From Gandjariella thermophila (GTDB lineage: Bacteria; Actinomycetota; Actinomycetes; Mycobacteriales; Pseudonocardiaceae), in the NCBI RefSeq assembly GCF_005405885.1, contig NZ_BJFL01000021.1, positions 38,963 to 102,962 on the forward strand: a DNA stretch of 64,000 bases, given 5' to 3'. Position 1 is the first letter of the stretch, and every line of letters starts with the position of its first letter. Below the pieces are notes generated by a model. That model worked only from the letters and a program-made list of their open reading frames with translations. It was not told the DNA's origin and made no database searches. Below are positions 8,632-17,236 of this stretch, one piece after another. The position numbers were made by a program, and so were the translations under genes.

Positions 8632-9243
8632 ATGTGGAGAACCTGGCGGCGTCTGGCGGTCGGCCTCGCTGCCCTTTCCCTGCCCGGCGCGCTGATCGCC
8701 GGCTGCTCAAGCACGTCGACCGGCACGCCGACGCCGACCGGCACCGGTGCCTCTTCGGCCACCGCCGGCCCGCCGTCCAGCGCCAAGCCGTCCTCAACCC
8801 GGCCGAAGACGATCGACCTCAAGGGGGTCGATCCCTGCCAGATCCTGACTCCGCAGCAGCGTCAGCAGTTGGGGTTCCAGGGCGGCGGCAACCCGTCGAA
8901 CGCGTCCGACGTGTACCAGCACGCGAAGACGTGCGAGTACTACGACCACGGTGAGGACCTGTCCGGCGACTTCATGCTCGTTACCACCAAGGGAATCGAG
9001 GGCTTTTCCGACGGCACCTACAACGCCGAGACGCAGCCGATCCAGGTGAACGGCTTCCCGGCGTTGATTGCGAAGATCCCCGGTATGGCGATCTCATGTG
9101 CGGTCGTCGTCGACGTTGCGGACGGGCAGTTCCTGGACGTGCAGTTCGTCTCTCCGGGCGGCGACGGGTCCAAGCAGGGCCTGATGTGCCAGAAGGCGCA
9201 GCAGATGGCACAGGCGGCGGTCGGTTCACTCGCCGCGAGGTGA
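8632..9243 (+). CDS. DUF3558 lipoprotein
   Basis: A 203-residue protein starting at ATG 8632, with TAGGTT 7 bases before it and no Shine-Dalgarno, so probably a leaderless transcript. The N-terminus is a lipoprotein signal (WRTWRR, hydrophobic core, ALIAGC lipobox), followed by a Thr/Pro/Ser-rich linker. The globular part contains VDPCQILTPQQRQQLG, the start of DUF3558, with further Cys residues (TCEYY, SCAVVV, MCQKAQ) that may form disulfides. DUF3558 lipoproteins are abundant in Pseudonocardiaceae and mycobacteria; their function is unknown. It heads a three-gene group with a small helical protein and a PPE-like protein, which suggests an envelope or type VII secretion link (inference). Confidence 0.88.
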   Translation: MWRTWRRLAVGLAALSLPGALIAGCSSTSTGTPTPTGTGASSATAGPPSSAKPSSTRPKTIDLKGVDPCQILTPQQRQQLGFQGGGNPSNASDVYQHAKTCEYYDHGEDLSGDFMLVTTKGIEGFSDGTYNAETQPIQVNGFPALIAKIPGMAISCAVVVDVADGQFLDVQFVSPGGDGSKQGLMCQKAQQMAQAAVGSLAAR

Positions 9244-9341
9244 CCAAAGTCCCGGCCAACTTGTCCGGAACTGATCCACCGTGTCATGCGTCAGCAGTAG
9301 AGTCATCACAAGCGCACAGCGTTGGATGAGGGAGGCGGGCG

Positions 9342-9734
9342 GTGTTCCTCGCTGATGGCGGTCCGGTGACGCCCCGTGCGGCGGCGACCAACACGACCAC
9401 GCCCAGTGGGCCGCACAAGCTCAAGATCGACCCTTCGGCCATTCCCGAGGCGCGCAAGCTGTTCGAGAAGGCCATGAACGATCTCCGCGCGCAACTGCAG
9501 CAGGCGACGTACGACCTGCAGGCGCGTAACTGGGCCGGCGACCCGGTGAGCAAGGAGACCGCGCAGAAGTTCAACCAGCACACCTTCGACGGCGCGGACG
9601 CGGCTATCCAGGCGCTGACGGGGTACCACAACCAGCTCAAGGCGGCGCACGACGCGCTGCTGCGGAGCGAGCAGCAGTACACGCGCGTCGAGGGTGACAA
9701 CGCGGCACTGTGGGGCAGGTCCCAGCGCGCCTGA
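9342..9734 (+). CDS. Small helical ESX-associated hypothetical protein
   Basis: A 130-residue protein starting at GTG 9342, preceded by GGGAGGCGGG. No signal peptide. After a disordered Ala/Thr-rich N-terminus, residues from about 35 onward are predicted helical (EARKLFEKAMNDLRAQLQQA, YDLQARNWAGDP, then a long helix ending SEQQYTRVEGDNAALWG). The short loop with Trp between two helices recalls the WXG fold of small ESX substrates, but a canonical WXG is absent. It lies between the DUF3558 lipoprotein and the PPE-like gene, 58 bases from the latter, so co-transcription and joint function are likely. I do not recognise a characterised homologue. Confidence 0.7.
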   Translation: MFLADGGPVTPRAAATNTTTPSGPHKLKIDPSAIPEARKLFEKAMNDLRAQLQQATYDLQARNWAGDPVSKETAQKFNQHTFDGADAAIQALTGYHNQLKAAHDALLRSEQQYTRVEGDNAALWGRSQRA

Positions 9735-9792
9735 CGCCGCTCCGCCACACACCTGATCGACCTGGCACACCTGCACAGAGGGGGCGACCTGG

Positions 9793-11061
9793 ATGGGTGA
9801 CCACCGATGGCGTGGCTATGGCCACCCAGAGCTCTACAAGATGATCCACGAGGGGCCCGGTCCCGCGGCGTCCACCGGGTTGGACGAGCGCTGGGGCACC
9901 ATCGCGAGCACGCTGGAGCAGATCAACAGTGACCTGAACCAGGGCCTCGCCAAGCTGGGGGCGAGCTGGGAGGGCGCCGCCGCGGACAACGCGCAGCAGG
10001 GCCTCTCCCCGCTGGGGCAGTGGGCCACCGACGCGCAGACCGGCGCCAACGTGATGAAGATTTCCGCGCAGGACCAGGCGAACTACATCGCCACCGCGCG
10101 GTCCTCGATGCCGGAGCCGGTGCAGGTGACCACCGAGGCGCCGTCCACGCTCGACATGATCGCCGCCGGGGCGTCCGGCAACCCGTTCGCCATCGCCGAC
10201 GTGATCCGGCAGCAGAACGACCACGAGGCCCAGGAGGCCAGGCAGGCGGCCGCCGCGGACAAGGCCGTCCAGGTCATGGAGACCTACCAGAGCAGCTCCG
10301 AGTGGAACGCCAACACGCTCGGGCAGTTCGTGCCGCCGCCGGACGTGGTGGTCGACACCCCGCCCCCGGCGGGCAGCGGCGCCGGCGGTGGGGTCGGCTA
10401 CGCGGGCCCGCCCGGCTACTACGCCGGCTCGGGCGCCGGCGGTCGCGGCCGCACCGCCGCCACCTTCGCCTCCGGCACGTCCGGCGGCTGGACCAGGCCG
10501 TCCGGTGGCTCCGGCCCGACCGGCGGCTCGGCGTTCACCGGCGGCGGCGCTGACAGTGGCGGCTCCACCTGGAGCAGCGGCAACCTGCCCAATCCGGCCA
10601 CGCCGCCAGGCACCGGGCCGGGTGGCGGGCTCCCGATCGGCGACGGCCAGGGTGCCGGCCGCCCCGGACCGGGATTCGGCGGCGGGCTGCCGCTGGGCCC
10701 CGGCCTGGGTGGTGGGGCCGAGGAGAACCTGCCCCGCGGTGGCCGCTTCGGCGGCACCGGTCCGCTCAGCCCGGAGGAACTGGCCGCGCGGGGTGGCGGT
10801 ACCGGTAGCGGCGGCGGCCGGTCCGGGCTGGCCGGGGCGCGCGGTGCCGGTGTGCTCGCCGAGGAGGGCCCGCTGGGCCGGGGCGGCGCCGGCATGGTCG
10901 AGGGCGAGCCGGCCGGCCGTGGCGGGGTCGGCGGCCCGATGGGCGGTGCCCGAGGCCGGGGCGAGGACGACGACGAGCACCAGCGGCCGGACTACCTGGT
11001 CGAGACTGAGGACGTGTTCGGTGACGAGCGCCGGGTCGCCCCACCGGTGATCGGCGCCTGA
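9793..11061 (+). CDS. PPE/WXG-like protein with long Gly/Pro-rich tail
   Basis: A 422-residue protein from ATG 9793. Residues 1-175 are helical and start with HPELYKMIHEGPGPA, followed by LDERWGTIASTLEQINSDL and LGASWEGAAADNAQ; the latter matches the WXG-type turn of PPE and ESX proteins. The second helical hairpin ends near MKISAQDQANYIATA. From about residue 190 the chain is a low-complexity Gly/Pro/Ser tail, and the last 25 residues are acidic (EDDDEHQRPDYLVETEDVFGDE). PPE proteins are exported by type VII systems, usually with PE and EspG partners; none of these, and no ESX machinery, is in the window. The neighbouring 130-residue helical protein is the best candidate partner. Family call good, function unknown. 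Confidence 0.8.
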   Translation: MGDHRWRGYGHPELYKMIHEGPGPAASTGLDERWGTIASTLEQINSDLNQGLAKLGASWEGAAADNAQQGLSPLGQWATDAQTGANVMKISAQDQANYIATARSSMPEPVQVTTEAPSTLDMIAAGASGNPFAIADVIRQQNDHEAQEARQAAAADKAVQVMETYQSSSEWNANTLGQFVPPPDVVVDTPPPAGSGAGGGVGYAGPPGYYAGSGAGGRGRTAATFASGTSGGWTRPSGGSGPTGGSAFTGGGADSGGSTWSSGNLPNPATPPGTGPGGGLPIGDGQGAGRPGPGFGGGLPLGPGLGGGAEENLPRGGRFGGTGPLSPEELAARGGGTGSGGGRSGLAGARGAGVLAEEGPLGRGGAGMVEGEPAGRGGVGGPMGGARGRGEDDDEHQRPDYLVETEDVFGDERRVAPPVIGA

Positions 11062-11080
11062 CCGCGCGGGTCACGGACAC

Positions 11081-11122
11081 GGGAGCCCGCCGGACCGGTC
11101 ATCCGGGTACCGGCGGGCTCCC
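11081..11122 (+). terminator. Terminator after the PPE-like gene
   Basis: GGGAGCCCGCCGG (11081-11093) pairs perfectly over 13 bases with CCGGCGGGCTCCC (11110-11122) around a 16-base loop, 20 bases after the PPE-like stop. It separates that group from the sterol-carrier gene. Confidence 0.7.
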
Positions 11123-11164
11123 GGCGTGCCGGGGCCGCCGCTGGCGAGGTTCTAGGCTCGGATC

Positions 11165-11566
11165 GTGCCAACCCGCCGTCCCGTTGACCCGAACGATCTG
11201 CGTACCGCGGTGGCCCGGGTGCTGCCCTGGCTGGCCGGCCGGGCACCTGAACCGCGGCGTGCCGACCTGGCCGAGGCCGTCCGGCTGAGCCTGCGCACGC
11301 TGGAACGCGTCGCGCCTGGGCGCAGCGTGGAGGTGCGGGTGCCGCCGTTCGCGGCCGTGCAGTGCGTGACCGGCCCCCGGCACACCCGGGGCACCCCGCC
11401 CAATGTGGTGGAGACCGACCCGCGCACCTGGCTGGAGCTGGCCACCGGGCGGCTCGGCTGGTCCGACGCGGTGGCCGAGGGCCGGGTCGCCGCCTCCGGC
11501 GTCCGGGCCGACCTCACCGGCCTGTTGCCGCTGGTCCGCGTCGGGGAGGAGGTCGGGGACGAGTAG
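11165..11566 (+). CDS. Sterol carrier family protein
   Basis: A 133-residue protein starting at GTG 11165. TAGGCT lies 6 bases upstream and no ribosome-binding site is present, a leaderless arrangement. It contains [37 protein letters not shown] and the acidic C-terminal [10 protein letters not shown] typical of the actinobacterial sterol-carrier (SCP-2-like) family, which forms a small alpha/beta fold. It lies directly upstream of purF, as in Mycobacterium (Rv0807). No substrate is known; the position beside purine genes is conserved but unexplained. Confidence 0.82.
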   Translation: MPTRRPVDPNDLRTAVARVLPWLAGRAPEPRRADLAEAVRLSLRTLERVAPGRSVEVRVPPFAAVQCVTGPRHTRGTPPNVVETDPRTWLELATGRLGWSDAVAEGRVAASGVRADLTGLLPLVRVGEEVGDE

Positions 11567-11666
11567 GGGATGGCGATGTGTTCCGGGCCACGGCCGCACG
11601 GGGTGTCACCGGTCGCGGCCGACCTACACTAAGGGGGCACCCGCTGGCGTCTCGAGGGAGTTCTCG

Positions 11667-13214
11667 GTGGTCACCGGCCAGTCAGCCGATGGAACAGCAC
11701 GCTCCGACGTCCCTCCGGTCGAGCTACCCGAATCCGAACCCCGCGAGGAGTGCGGCGTGTTCGGCGTGTGGGCGCCCGGCGAGGAGGTCGCCAAGCTCAC
11801 CTACTACGGCCTGTACGCGCTGCAGCACCGCGGCCAGGAGGCGGCGGGCATCTCGGTCGGCGACGGCGGCCAGGTCGTGGTCTTCAAGGACCTCGGGCTG
11901 GTCAGCCAGGTCTTCGACGAGCAGGTGCTGTCCTCGCTGCACGGGCATGTCGCGGTGGGCCACTGCCGCTACTCCACCACCGGGTCCACGACCTGGGAGA
12001 ACGCCCAGCCGTCGTTCCGGACCACGGCCGCGGGCAGCGGCCTGGCCCTGGGCCACAACGGCAACCTGGTGAACACCGCCGAGCTGCGGGACCGGGCCGC
12101 CGAGGCCGGGGTGGACACCCGGTACGGCGCCACCTCCGACTCCGACCTGGTTTGCGGGCTGCTCGCGGTGACCGCCGCGGACACCGGCATCGAGCAGGCC
12201 GCACTGCGCCTGCTGCCCACCCTGCACGGCGCGTTCTCCCTGGTCTTCTCGGACGAGTCGACGCTGTACGCGGCGCGCGACGCGCATGGGGTGCGGCCGC
12301 TGGTGCTCGGCCGGCTGGAGCGCGGCTGGGTGGTGGCCAGCGAGACCGCCGCGCTGGACATCGTCGGCGCCTCGTTCGTCCGCGAGGTCGAGCCCGGCGA
12401 GCTGCTCGCCATCGATGCCGAGGGGCTGCGGTCCTCCCGGTTCGCCGCGCCCGAACCCAAGGGCTGCCTGTTCGAGTACGTCTACCTGGCCCGCCCGGAC
12501 ACCACCATCGCCGGCCGCTCGGTGCACGCCGCCAGGGTGGAGATCGGCCGGCGGCTGGCCGAGGAGCACCCCGCCGACGCCGACCTGGTGATCCCGGTGC
12601 CCGAGTCGGGCACGCCCGCGGCGATCGGCTACGCGCAGGGCTCCGGCATCCCCTACGGCCAGGGGCTGGTGAAGAACTCCTACGTGGGCCGCACCTTCAT
12701 CCAGCCGTCGCAGACGATCCGCCAGCTCGGTATCCGGCTCAAGCTGAACCCGCTGCGCGAGGTGATCCGCGGCAAGCGGCTGGTCGTGGTGGACGACTCG
12801 ATCGTGCGCGGCAACACCCAGCGCGCCCTGGTGCGGATGCTGCGCGAGTCCGGCGCGGTCGAGGTGCACGTGCGGATCGCCTCGCCGCCGGTGCGCTGGC
12901 CGTGCTTCTACGGCATCGACTTCGCCTCCCGTGCCGAGCTGATCGCCAACGGGCTGGACCTGGACGGCGTGCGCCGCTCGATCGGCGCCGACTCGCTCGG
13001 CTACATCTCGCTGGACGGCCTGGTCGCCGCGTCCGACCAGCCGCGCAGCCGCCTGTGCGCGGCGTGCTTCGACGGCAACTACCCGATCCCGCTGCCGGAG
13101 GACGCGCTGATCGGCAAGCACCTGCTGGAGGGAATCGAGAAGGGCGTCGCCGGTTCCGCCGCGCCCACGCTGCCCTCCGGGTACGGTGCCGAGGACGCAC
13201 TGCGCAGGCCGTGA
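11667..13214 (+). CDS. purF: Amidophosphoribosyltransferase
   Basis: A 515-residue enzyme catalysing the first step of purine synthesis, PRPP + glutamine to phosphoribosylamine. The GTG start at 11667 is preceded by GAGGGAG at good spacing, although the frame stays open upstream. Residues 1-28 look like a propeptide, and Cys29 in EECGVFGVW is the N-terminal nucleophile exposed after cleavage. The glutaminase half (YALQHRGQEAAGIS, GHCRYSTTGS, HNGNLVN) is followed by the phosphoribosyltransferase half with the PRPP motif VVVDDSIVRGNT. ASPPVRWPCFYGID and the C-terminal LCAACFDGNYP supply Cys residues typical of the Fe-S-containing Bacillus-type enzyme. purM begins 2 bases after the stop, so the two are an operon. 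Confidence 0.97.
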   Translation: MVTGQSADGTARSDVPPVELPESEPREECGVFGVWAPGEEVAKLTYYGLYALQHRGQEAAGISVGDGGQVVVFKDLGLVSQVFDEQVLSSLHGHVAVGHCRYSTTGSTTWENAQPSFRTTAAGSGLALGHNGNLVNTAELRDRAAEAGVDTRYGATSDSDLVCGLLAVTAADTGIEQAALRLLPTLHGAFSLVFSDESTLYAARDAHGVRPLVLGRLERGWVVASETAALDIVGASFVREVEPGELLAIDAEGLRSSRFAAPEPKGCLFEYVYLARPDTTIAGRSVHAARVEIGRRLAEEHPADADLVIPVPESGTPAAIGYAQGSGIPYGQGLVKNSYVGRTFIQPSQTIRQLGIRLKLNPLREVIRGKRLVVVDDSIVRGNTQRALVRMLRESGAVEVHVRIASPPVRWPCFYGIDFASRAELIANGLDLDGVRRSIGADSLGYISLDGLVAASDQPRSRLCAACFDGNYPIPLPEDALIGKHLLEGIEKGVAGSAAPTLPSGYGAEDALRRP

Positions 13215-13216
13215 CG

Positions 13217-14329
13217 ATGACCGAGACCAGCTCCCACGGAGACTCAGACGTGACCATCGAAACCGCCGGGCCGAGGACCACCTATGCCGCCGCCGGTGTG
13301 GACATCGCCGCCGGTGAGAAGGCGGTGGAGAAGCTTCGCCCGTTCGCGGAGCAGGCCACCCGGCCCGAGGTGCTGGGCGGCATCGGCGGCTTCGCCGGGC
13401 TGTTCAAGCTGAAGCTGGACCGGTGGAAGGAGCCGGTGCTCGCCTCGTCCACGGACGGCGTGGGCACCAAGATCGCCATCGCGCAGGCGCTGGATGTGCA
13501 CGACACGATCGGCATCGACCTGGTCGCCATGGTGGTTGACGACCTCGTGGTCTGTGGCGCCGAGCCGCTGTTCCTGCAGGACTACATCGCGGTCGGCCGG
13601 GTGGTGCCGGACCGGGTTGCCGCGGTGGTCAAGGGCATCGCCGAAGGGTGCAAGCAGGCCGGCTGCGCGCTGCTCGGCGGGGAGACCGCGGAGCACCCGG
13701 GCCTGATGGGCGACGGCGACTACGACCTGTCCGCCACCGGCGTCGGCGTGGTCGAGGCCGACGCGGTGCTCGGGCCGGAACGGGTGCGGCCGGGTGACGT
13801 GGTGATCGCCATGGGCTCGTCCGGGCTGCACTCCAACGGGTACTCGCTGGCCAGGCACGTGCTGCTGGACATCGCCAGGGTGCCGCTGTCCGGGCACGTC
13901 GAGGAGTTCGGCCGCACCCTCGGCGAGGAACTGCTCGAGCCGACCCGGATCTACACCAAGGACTGCCTCGCGCTGATCGCGGAGACCGACGTGCGGACCT
14001 TCGCGCACGTCACCGGGGGCGGCCTGGTGGCCAACCTGGCCAGGGTGCTGCCGCAGGGCCTGACCGCCAGGCTGGACCGGGGCACCTGGACCCCGGCCCC
14101 GGTGTTCGCGCTGATCGCCCAGCGCGGCCGGGTGGAGCGCGTGGAGATGGAGAAGACGTTCAACATGGGCGTCGGCATGGTGGCCGTGGTGTCCGCCGAG
14201 GACGTGGACCGCGCGCTCGCCGTGCTCACCGCCCGGCACGTGCCGGCGTGGACGCTCGGCGAGGTGGTCAAGGCCAGCGACCCGGACGCGCCGCGTGCCG
14301 AACTCCGCGGCAACCACCCGCGCTTCTGA
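13217..14329 (+). CDS. purM: Phosphoribosylformylglycinamidine cyclo-ligase (AIR synthetase)
   Basis: A 370-residue enzyme that closes the imidazole ring (FGAM + ATP to AIR), the fifth purine step. It carries YAAAGVDIAAGEKAVEK, the ATP-site loop STDGVGTKIAIAQ, HDTIGIDLVAMVVDDLV, CALLGGETAEHPG, SSGLHSNGYSLAR and HVTGGGLVANLARVLP. ATG 13217 starts 2 bases after the purF stop; a GTG at 13250 with GGAG before it is an alternative that would remove 11 poorly conserved residues. Co-transcribed with purF. Confidence 0.97.
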   Translation: MTETSSHGDSDVTIETAGPRTTYAAAGVDIAAGEKAVEKLRPFAEQATRPEVLGGIGGFAGLFKLKLDRWKEPVLASSTDGVGTKIAIAQALDVHDTIGIDLVAMVVDDLVVCGAEPLFLQDYIAVGRVVPDRVAAVVKGIAEGCKQAGCALLGGETAEHPGLMGDGDYDLSATGVGVVEADAVLGPERVRPGDVVIAMGSSGLHSNGYSLARHVLLDIARVPLSGHVEEFGRTLGEELLEPTRIYTKDCLALIAETDVRTFAHVTGGGLVANLARVLPQGLTARLDRGTWTPAPVFALIAQRGRVERVEMEKTFNMGVGMVAVVSAEDVDRALAVLTARHVPAWTLGEVVKASDPDAPRAELRGNHPRF

Positions 14330-14398
14330 CCTGCCTGGCCGGTCCGCGGGTACCGCAAACGCCCCGGATGGCGGTCGTCAACGGCGGCGACCCCCGGG

Positions 14399-14824
14399 TT
14401 ACTCCTCCGGGGAGCGCCGGCCGCGCTTGGTCTCCGCCCGCCGGCGCTTGGCCGCCAGCCGCCGCTCCACCGAGGCACGGCTCGGCCTGGTGGGCCGGCG
14501 CCGAGGTGGCGGCGGCTGGGCGGCCGCCAACAGCAGCTCGGCCAGCCGCTCCCGGGCGGCCCGCCGGTTCGCCAGTTGGGAGCGGAACTCGCTGGCGGTC
14601 ACCGTGAGCACCCCGTCCACCAGCCGGCTGCGCAGCCGGGCGAGCAGCCGCGGACGCAGGTGCTCCGGTACCGACTGGGCGCGGCCCAGGTCGAAGGACA
14701 GTTCCACCCTGCTGTCCGCGGTGTTCACGCCCTGCCCGCCGGGGCCGGACGACCGGGAGAACCGCTCGTGCAGCTCCGCCTCGGGGATCACCAGCCCCTC
14801 GGTCACCACGATGTCGTCGGCCAT
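14399..14824 (-). CDS. arfB: Peptidyl-tRNA hydrolase ArfB-type ribosome rescue factor
   Basis: A 141-residue protein with the release-factor catalytic motif GGQ in RSSGPGGQGVNTADSRVEL, no codon-recognition domain, and a highly basic C-terminal tail rich in Arg/Lys (RRRPTRPSRASVERR, AAKRRRAETKRG). That is the ArfB/YaeJ layout: the tail probes the empty mRNA channel of a stalled ribosome, and GGQ hydrolyses the peptidyl-tRNA. Length fits the family (about 140). It converges on purM from the right and starts just beyond the lacI-type gene, which is on the same strand 27 bases upstream, so it may be read from the regulator's transcript. Confidence 0.9.
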   Translation of the reverse strand: MADDIVVTEGLVIPEAELHERFSRSSGPGGQGVNTADSRVELSFDLGRAQSVPEHLRPRLLARLRSRLVDGVLTVTASEFRSQLANRRAARERLAELLLAAAQPPPPRRRPTRPSRASVERRLAAKRRRAETKRGRRSPEE

Positions 14825-14850
14825 GCCCCCAGCATGCCGTGCGCGGTGGG

Positions 14851-15879
14851 TTACGCGGGGTCCCCGGTGGTATCGAGCACGGTGCTCGGTGACGGTGCGG
14901 CGGTGGTCGCGCGGACCACCAGCTTCGGCTCCAGCAGGTGCCGCACCGGGGTGGTCCGCTGCCCGCGCACCCGCTCCAGCAGCGCCTGGCCGGCCAGCCG
15001 GCCCATCTCCATCCTGGGCTGGTCCACGGTGGTGAGCGAGATGTGCCGGAGCGCGGCCAGCGAGGTGTTGTCGTACCCGACCACCGAGACGTCCTCGGGC
15101 ACCCGCAGGCCGGCGTCCTCCAGCGCGGAGATCGCGCCGATCGCGTTGAGGTCGTTGGCCGCGACGATCGCGGTCGGCGGCGGGCCGGAGGCGAGCAGTT
15201 CCCGCACCGCCCGCGCCCCGGCGGCGTCGGTGTACTCGCTGGGGACCACCACCGGGGGCAGCCCGTGCCGGCGCATCGCGGCCAGGTAGCCGCGGCGGCG
15301 GGTGCCGGACTGCGAGCCGCCACCCCCGTCCAGGTGCACGATCCTGGTGTGGCCCAGCGAGACCAGGTGGTCCACGGCCAGCCCACAGCCGGTCTGCCCG
15401 TCGTCGTTCACCGTGTCCACAGCAGACAGTCGGGAGGATCGGGAGACCAGTACCACCGGGCCCTGCTCGGCGGCGGCCGCGATCGCCGAGGCCGGCACCA
15501 CCGGCCCGAGCAGGGCCAGCCCGGCCGGGCGGAAGGAGAGCAGGCTGGCCACCGCCCTGCGCTCCCTCGGCGCGCTGCGCCCACCGGTGTTGATGATCAG
15601 CTCGAAGCCCTCTGCGCTGGCCGCCTCGTCCAGCCCGTCCACCACCTCCGCGAAGAAGGCGTTGTGCAGGTCGGAGACTAGGACGCCGAGCACCGTGGAG
15701 GTGCGGCTGGCCAGCGAGCGCGCCATCGCGTGCGGTGAGTAGCCCAGTTCCGCGGCGGCGCGCAGCACCGCGGCCCGCCGCTGCTCGCTCACCTTGGGGG
15801 AGCCGCGCATCACCAGGGACACCAGGGCGCGCGAGACGCCGGCACGGCGTGCCACGTCCTCCATGGTCGGCCGGCTCAC
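14851..15879 (-). CDS. LacI-family transcriptional regulator of the adjacent inositol-type operon
   Basis: A 342-residue repressor. The N-terminal helix-turn-helix and hinge read PTMEDVARRAGVSRALVSLV to YSPHAMARSLASRTS, and the rest is a periplasmic-binding-protein-like effector domain (VLGVLVSDLHNAFFAEVVDG, IIVAANDLNAIGAI, VSVVGYDNTSLAALRHISLT). The GTG at 15879 is preferred because AAGGAAGG is then well placed; GTG 15882 and the internal ATG 15864 are alternatives. It is divergent from the dehydrogenase at 16191, and the shared region holds two palindromes of the type bound by this family, so it probably represses that operon and itself. The inducer is likely an inositol or derived sugar. 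Its leader shares 25 identical bases with that of the gene at 17272. Confidence 0.92.
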   Translation of the reverse strand: MSRPTMEDVARRAGVSRALVSLVMRGSPKVSEQRRAAVLRAAAELGYSPHAMARSLASRTSTVLGVLVSDLHNAFFAEVVDGLDEAASAEGFELIINTGGRSAPRERRAVASLLSFRPAGLALLGPVVPASAIAAAAEQGPVVLVSRSSRLSAVDTVNDDGQTGCGLAVDHLVSLGHTRIVHLDGGGGSQSGTRRRGYLAAMRRHGLPPVVVPSEYTDAAGARAVRELLASGPPPTAIVAANDLNAIGAISALEDAGLRVPEDVSVVGYDNTSLAALRHISLTTVDQPRMEMGRLAGQALLERVRGQRTTPVRHLLEPKLVVRATTAAPSPSTVLDTTGDPA

Positions 15880-15889
15880 CACGCCTTCC

Positions 15890-15914
15890 TTTCCGCGAGT
15901 TCGCGCGCGACCGC
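15890..15914 (-). repeat. Inverted copy A of a 25-base leader repeat
   Basis: This segment is the exact reverse complement of 17237-17261 (25 of 25). On the lacI-type gene's strand it lies immediately before that gene's ribosome-binding site, just as the other copy lies before the site of the gene at 17272. Its core is GCGCGCGAACTCGCGG. Confidence 0.8.
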
Positions 15915-16125
15915 GATCGCGTCGCGAGGACGCGCCAGACGCGCCCCGGTCACGTCCCGCGGCACGGCGCCCTGCCACCGCGATCGCGGGGCCTGGCGGC
16001 CATGCCGCGCAACGTGGTCGAGTTGGCTGCCGCGGCTTGGCGCACACATCAGGGAGCCTCCTCACCCCTCGTTGTGCCCGAAATTGGCCGTGACCCTTGA
16101 CACGAGTGTGAGCGAGGCTACAGCA

Positions 16126-16139
16126 TTAGCGCGCTCCAA
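16126..16139. promoter_or_regulatory. Candidate LacI-family operator O1 (imperfect)
   Basis: TTAGCGCGCTCCAA is a degenerate palindrome around a central CGCG, close to the perfect site 18 bases downstream. The pair would allow cooperative binding and control of both divergent transcripts. Confidence 0.55.
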
Positions 16140-16143
16140 CCAA

Positions 16144-16155
16144 TAGAGCGCTCTA
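16144..16155. promoter_or_regulatory. Candidate LacI-family operator O2 (perfect palindrome)
   Basis: TAGAGCGCTCTA is a perfect 12-base palindrome with the central AGCGCT favoured by LacI-type repressors of sugar and inositol genes. It lies 36 bases before the dehydrogenase start, where bound repressor would block transcription of the rightward operon. Confidence 0.75.
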
Positions 16156-16190
16156 ACGATCAACCGCAGCTACCAGGACGGAGACCCCGG

Positions 16191-17192
16191 ATGCGGATAG
16201 GAGTTGCCGGAGTCGGGCGGATCGGCGCCATGCACGCGGCCAACCTCGCCGCGCTGGGCCGGCTCGAGGGGGTGGTGCTGTTCGACCCGGTGCCCGGCCG
16301 CGCGGAACAGGTCGCCGGGCAGTTCGGCTCCGGTGTGACCCACGTCGACGACCTCGACGGGCTGCTGTCCGTATGCGACGGCGTGCTGCTGGCCACCCCC
16401 ACCGACACCCACCCCGCGATGCTGCGCCGCTGCCTGGCCGCGCGGGTCCCGGCGCTGTGCGAGAAGCCGATCGCCAGTGACCTGGACGAGATGCGCGCCC
16501 TGGTGGACGAGGTGGAGGCGTCCGGGGTGGAGGTGCTGGTCGGCTTCCAGCGGCGGTTCGACCCCGCCGTGGTCGAGTTGCACCGCCGGATCCGCGGCGG
16601 CGAGGTGGGCACGGTCTACCTGGTGCGCGCCATTGGCAACGACGCGCGGCCGCCGGAGGCCGGCTACCTGCCCGGCTCCGGCGGCATCTTCCGGGACCTG
16701 CTGATCCACGACCTGGACGCGGTTCCGTGGTTGGTCGGCGAGCCGGTCGAGGAGGTGTTCGCGTCTGGGTCGGTGCTGGTCGACCAGGCCTTCGCGGCCG
16801 CGGACGACGTGGACAACGCGGTCGCGGTGCTCCGGTTCGCCGGCGGTGCGCACGCGATGCTCGCCGGTGGCCGGCACGACCCGCTGGGCTACGACCACCG
16901 CATCGAGGTGCTGGGCAGCAAGGACTCGCTGGCCGTCGGCGTGGACCCGCGCACGCCGCTGACCTCGCTGGAACCCGACGGTCCCCGGGTCGCCGAGGAC
17001 GCCTACCCGGGGTTCGCCGAGCGGTTCCGCCGCGCCTACCTCAACGAGATGGCGGTGTTCGCCGACGTCGTCGCGGGCCGGGCGGCCAACCCGTCCCCGG
17101 CCCGCGACAGCCTGGTCAGCCTGCGGCTCGCGCAGGCCTGCGAGGAGTCCCGCCGCTCCGGCGCCCCGGTCCGGATCGGGGTGCCGGCATGA
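16191..17192 (+). CDS. iolG: Gfo/Idh/MocA oxidoreductase, probable inositol 2-dehydrogenase
   Basis: A 333-residue NAD(P)-dependent dehydrogenase. The Rossmann fold begins at once (MRIGVAGVGRIGAMHAANLA); LATPTDTHPAMLRR and ALCEKPIASDLDEM carry the EKP catalytic Lys, and GGIFRDLLIHDLDAVPWL carries the active-site Asp/His pair. Members oxidise sugars, inositols or their derivatives. As the first gene downstream of LacI-type operators, followed by IolE-like and IolC-like genes and an ABC transporter, inositol 2-dehydrogenase (myo-inositol to scyllo-inosose) is the best reading; another polyol or sugar is possible. The ATG at 16191 follows ACGGAG. Confidence 0.82.
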   Translation: MRIGVAGVGRIGAMHAANLAALGRLEGVVLFDPVPGRAEQVAGQFGSGVTHVDDLDGLLSVCDGVLLATPTDTHPAMLRRCLAARVPALCEKPIASDLDEMRALVDEVEASGVEVLVGFQRRFDPAVVELHRRIRGGEVGTVYLVRAIGNDARPPEAGYLPGSGGIFRDLLIHDLDAVPWLVGEPVEEVFASGSVLVDQAFAAADDVDNAVAVLRFAGGAHAMLAGGRHDPLGYDHRIEVLGSKDSLAVGVDPRTPLTSLEPDGPRVAEDAYPGFAERFRRAYLNEMAVFADVVAGRAANPSPARDSLVSLRLAQACEESRRSGAPVRIGVPA

Positions 17193-17236
17193 GTTGGCCC
17201 GTCTCAAGCCGGGACCACAGCGCGCGCTGGGGCCGA

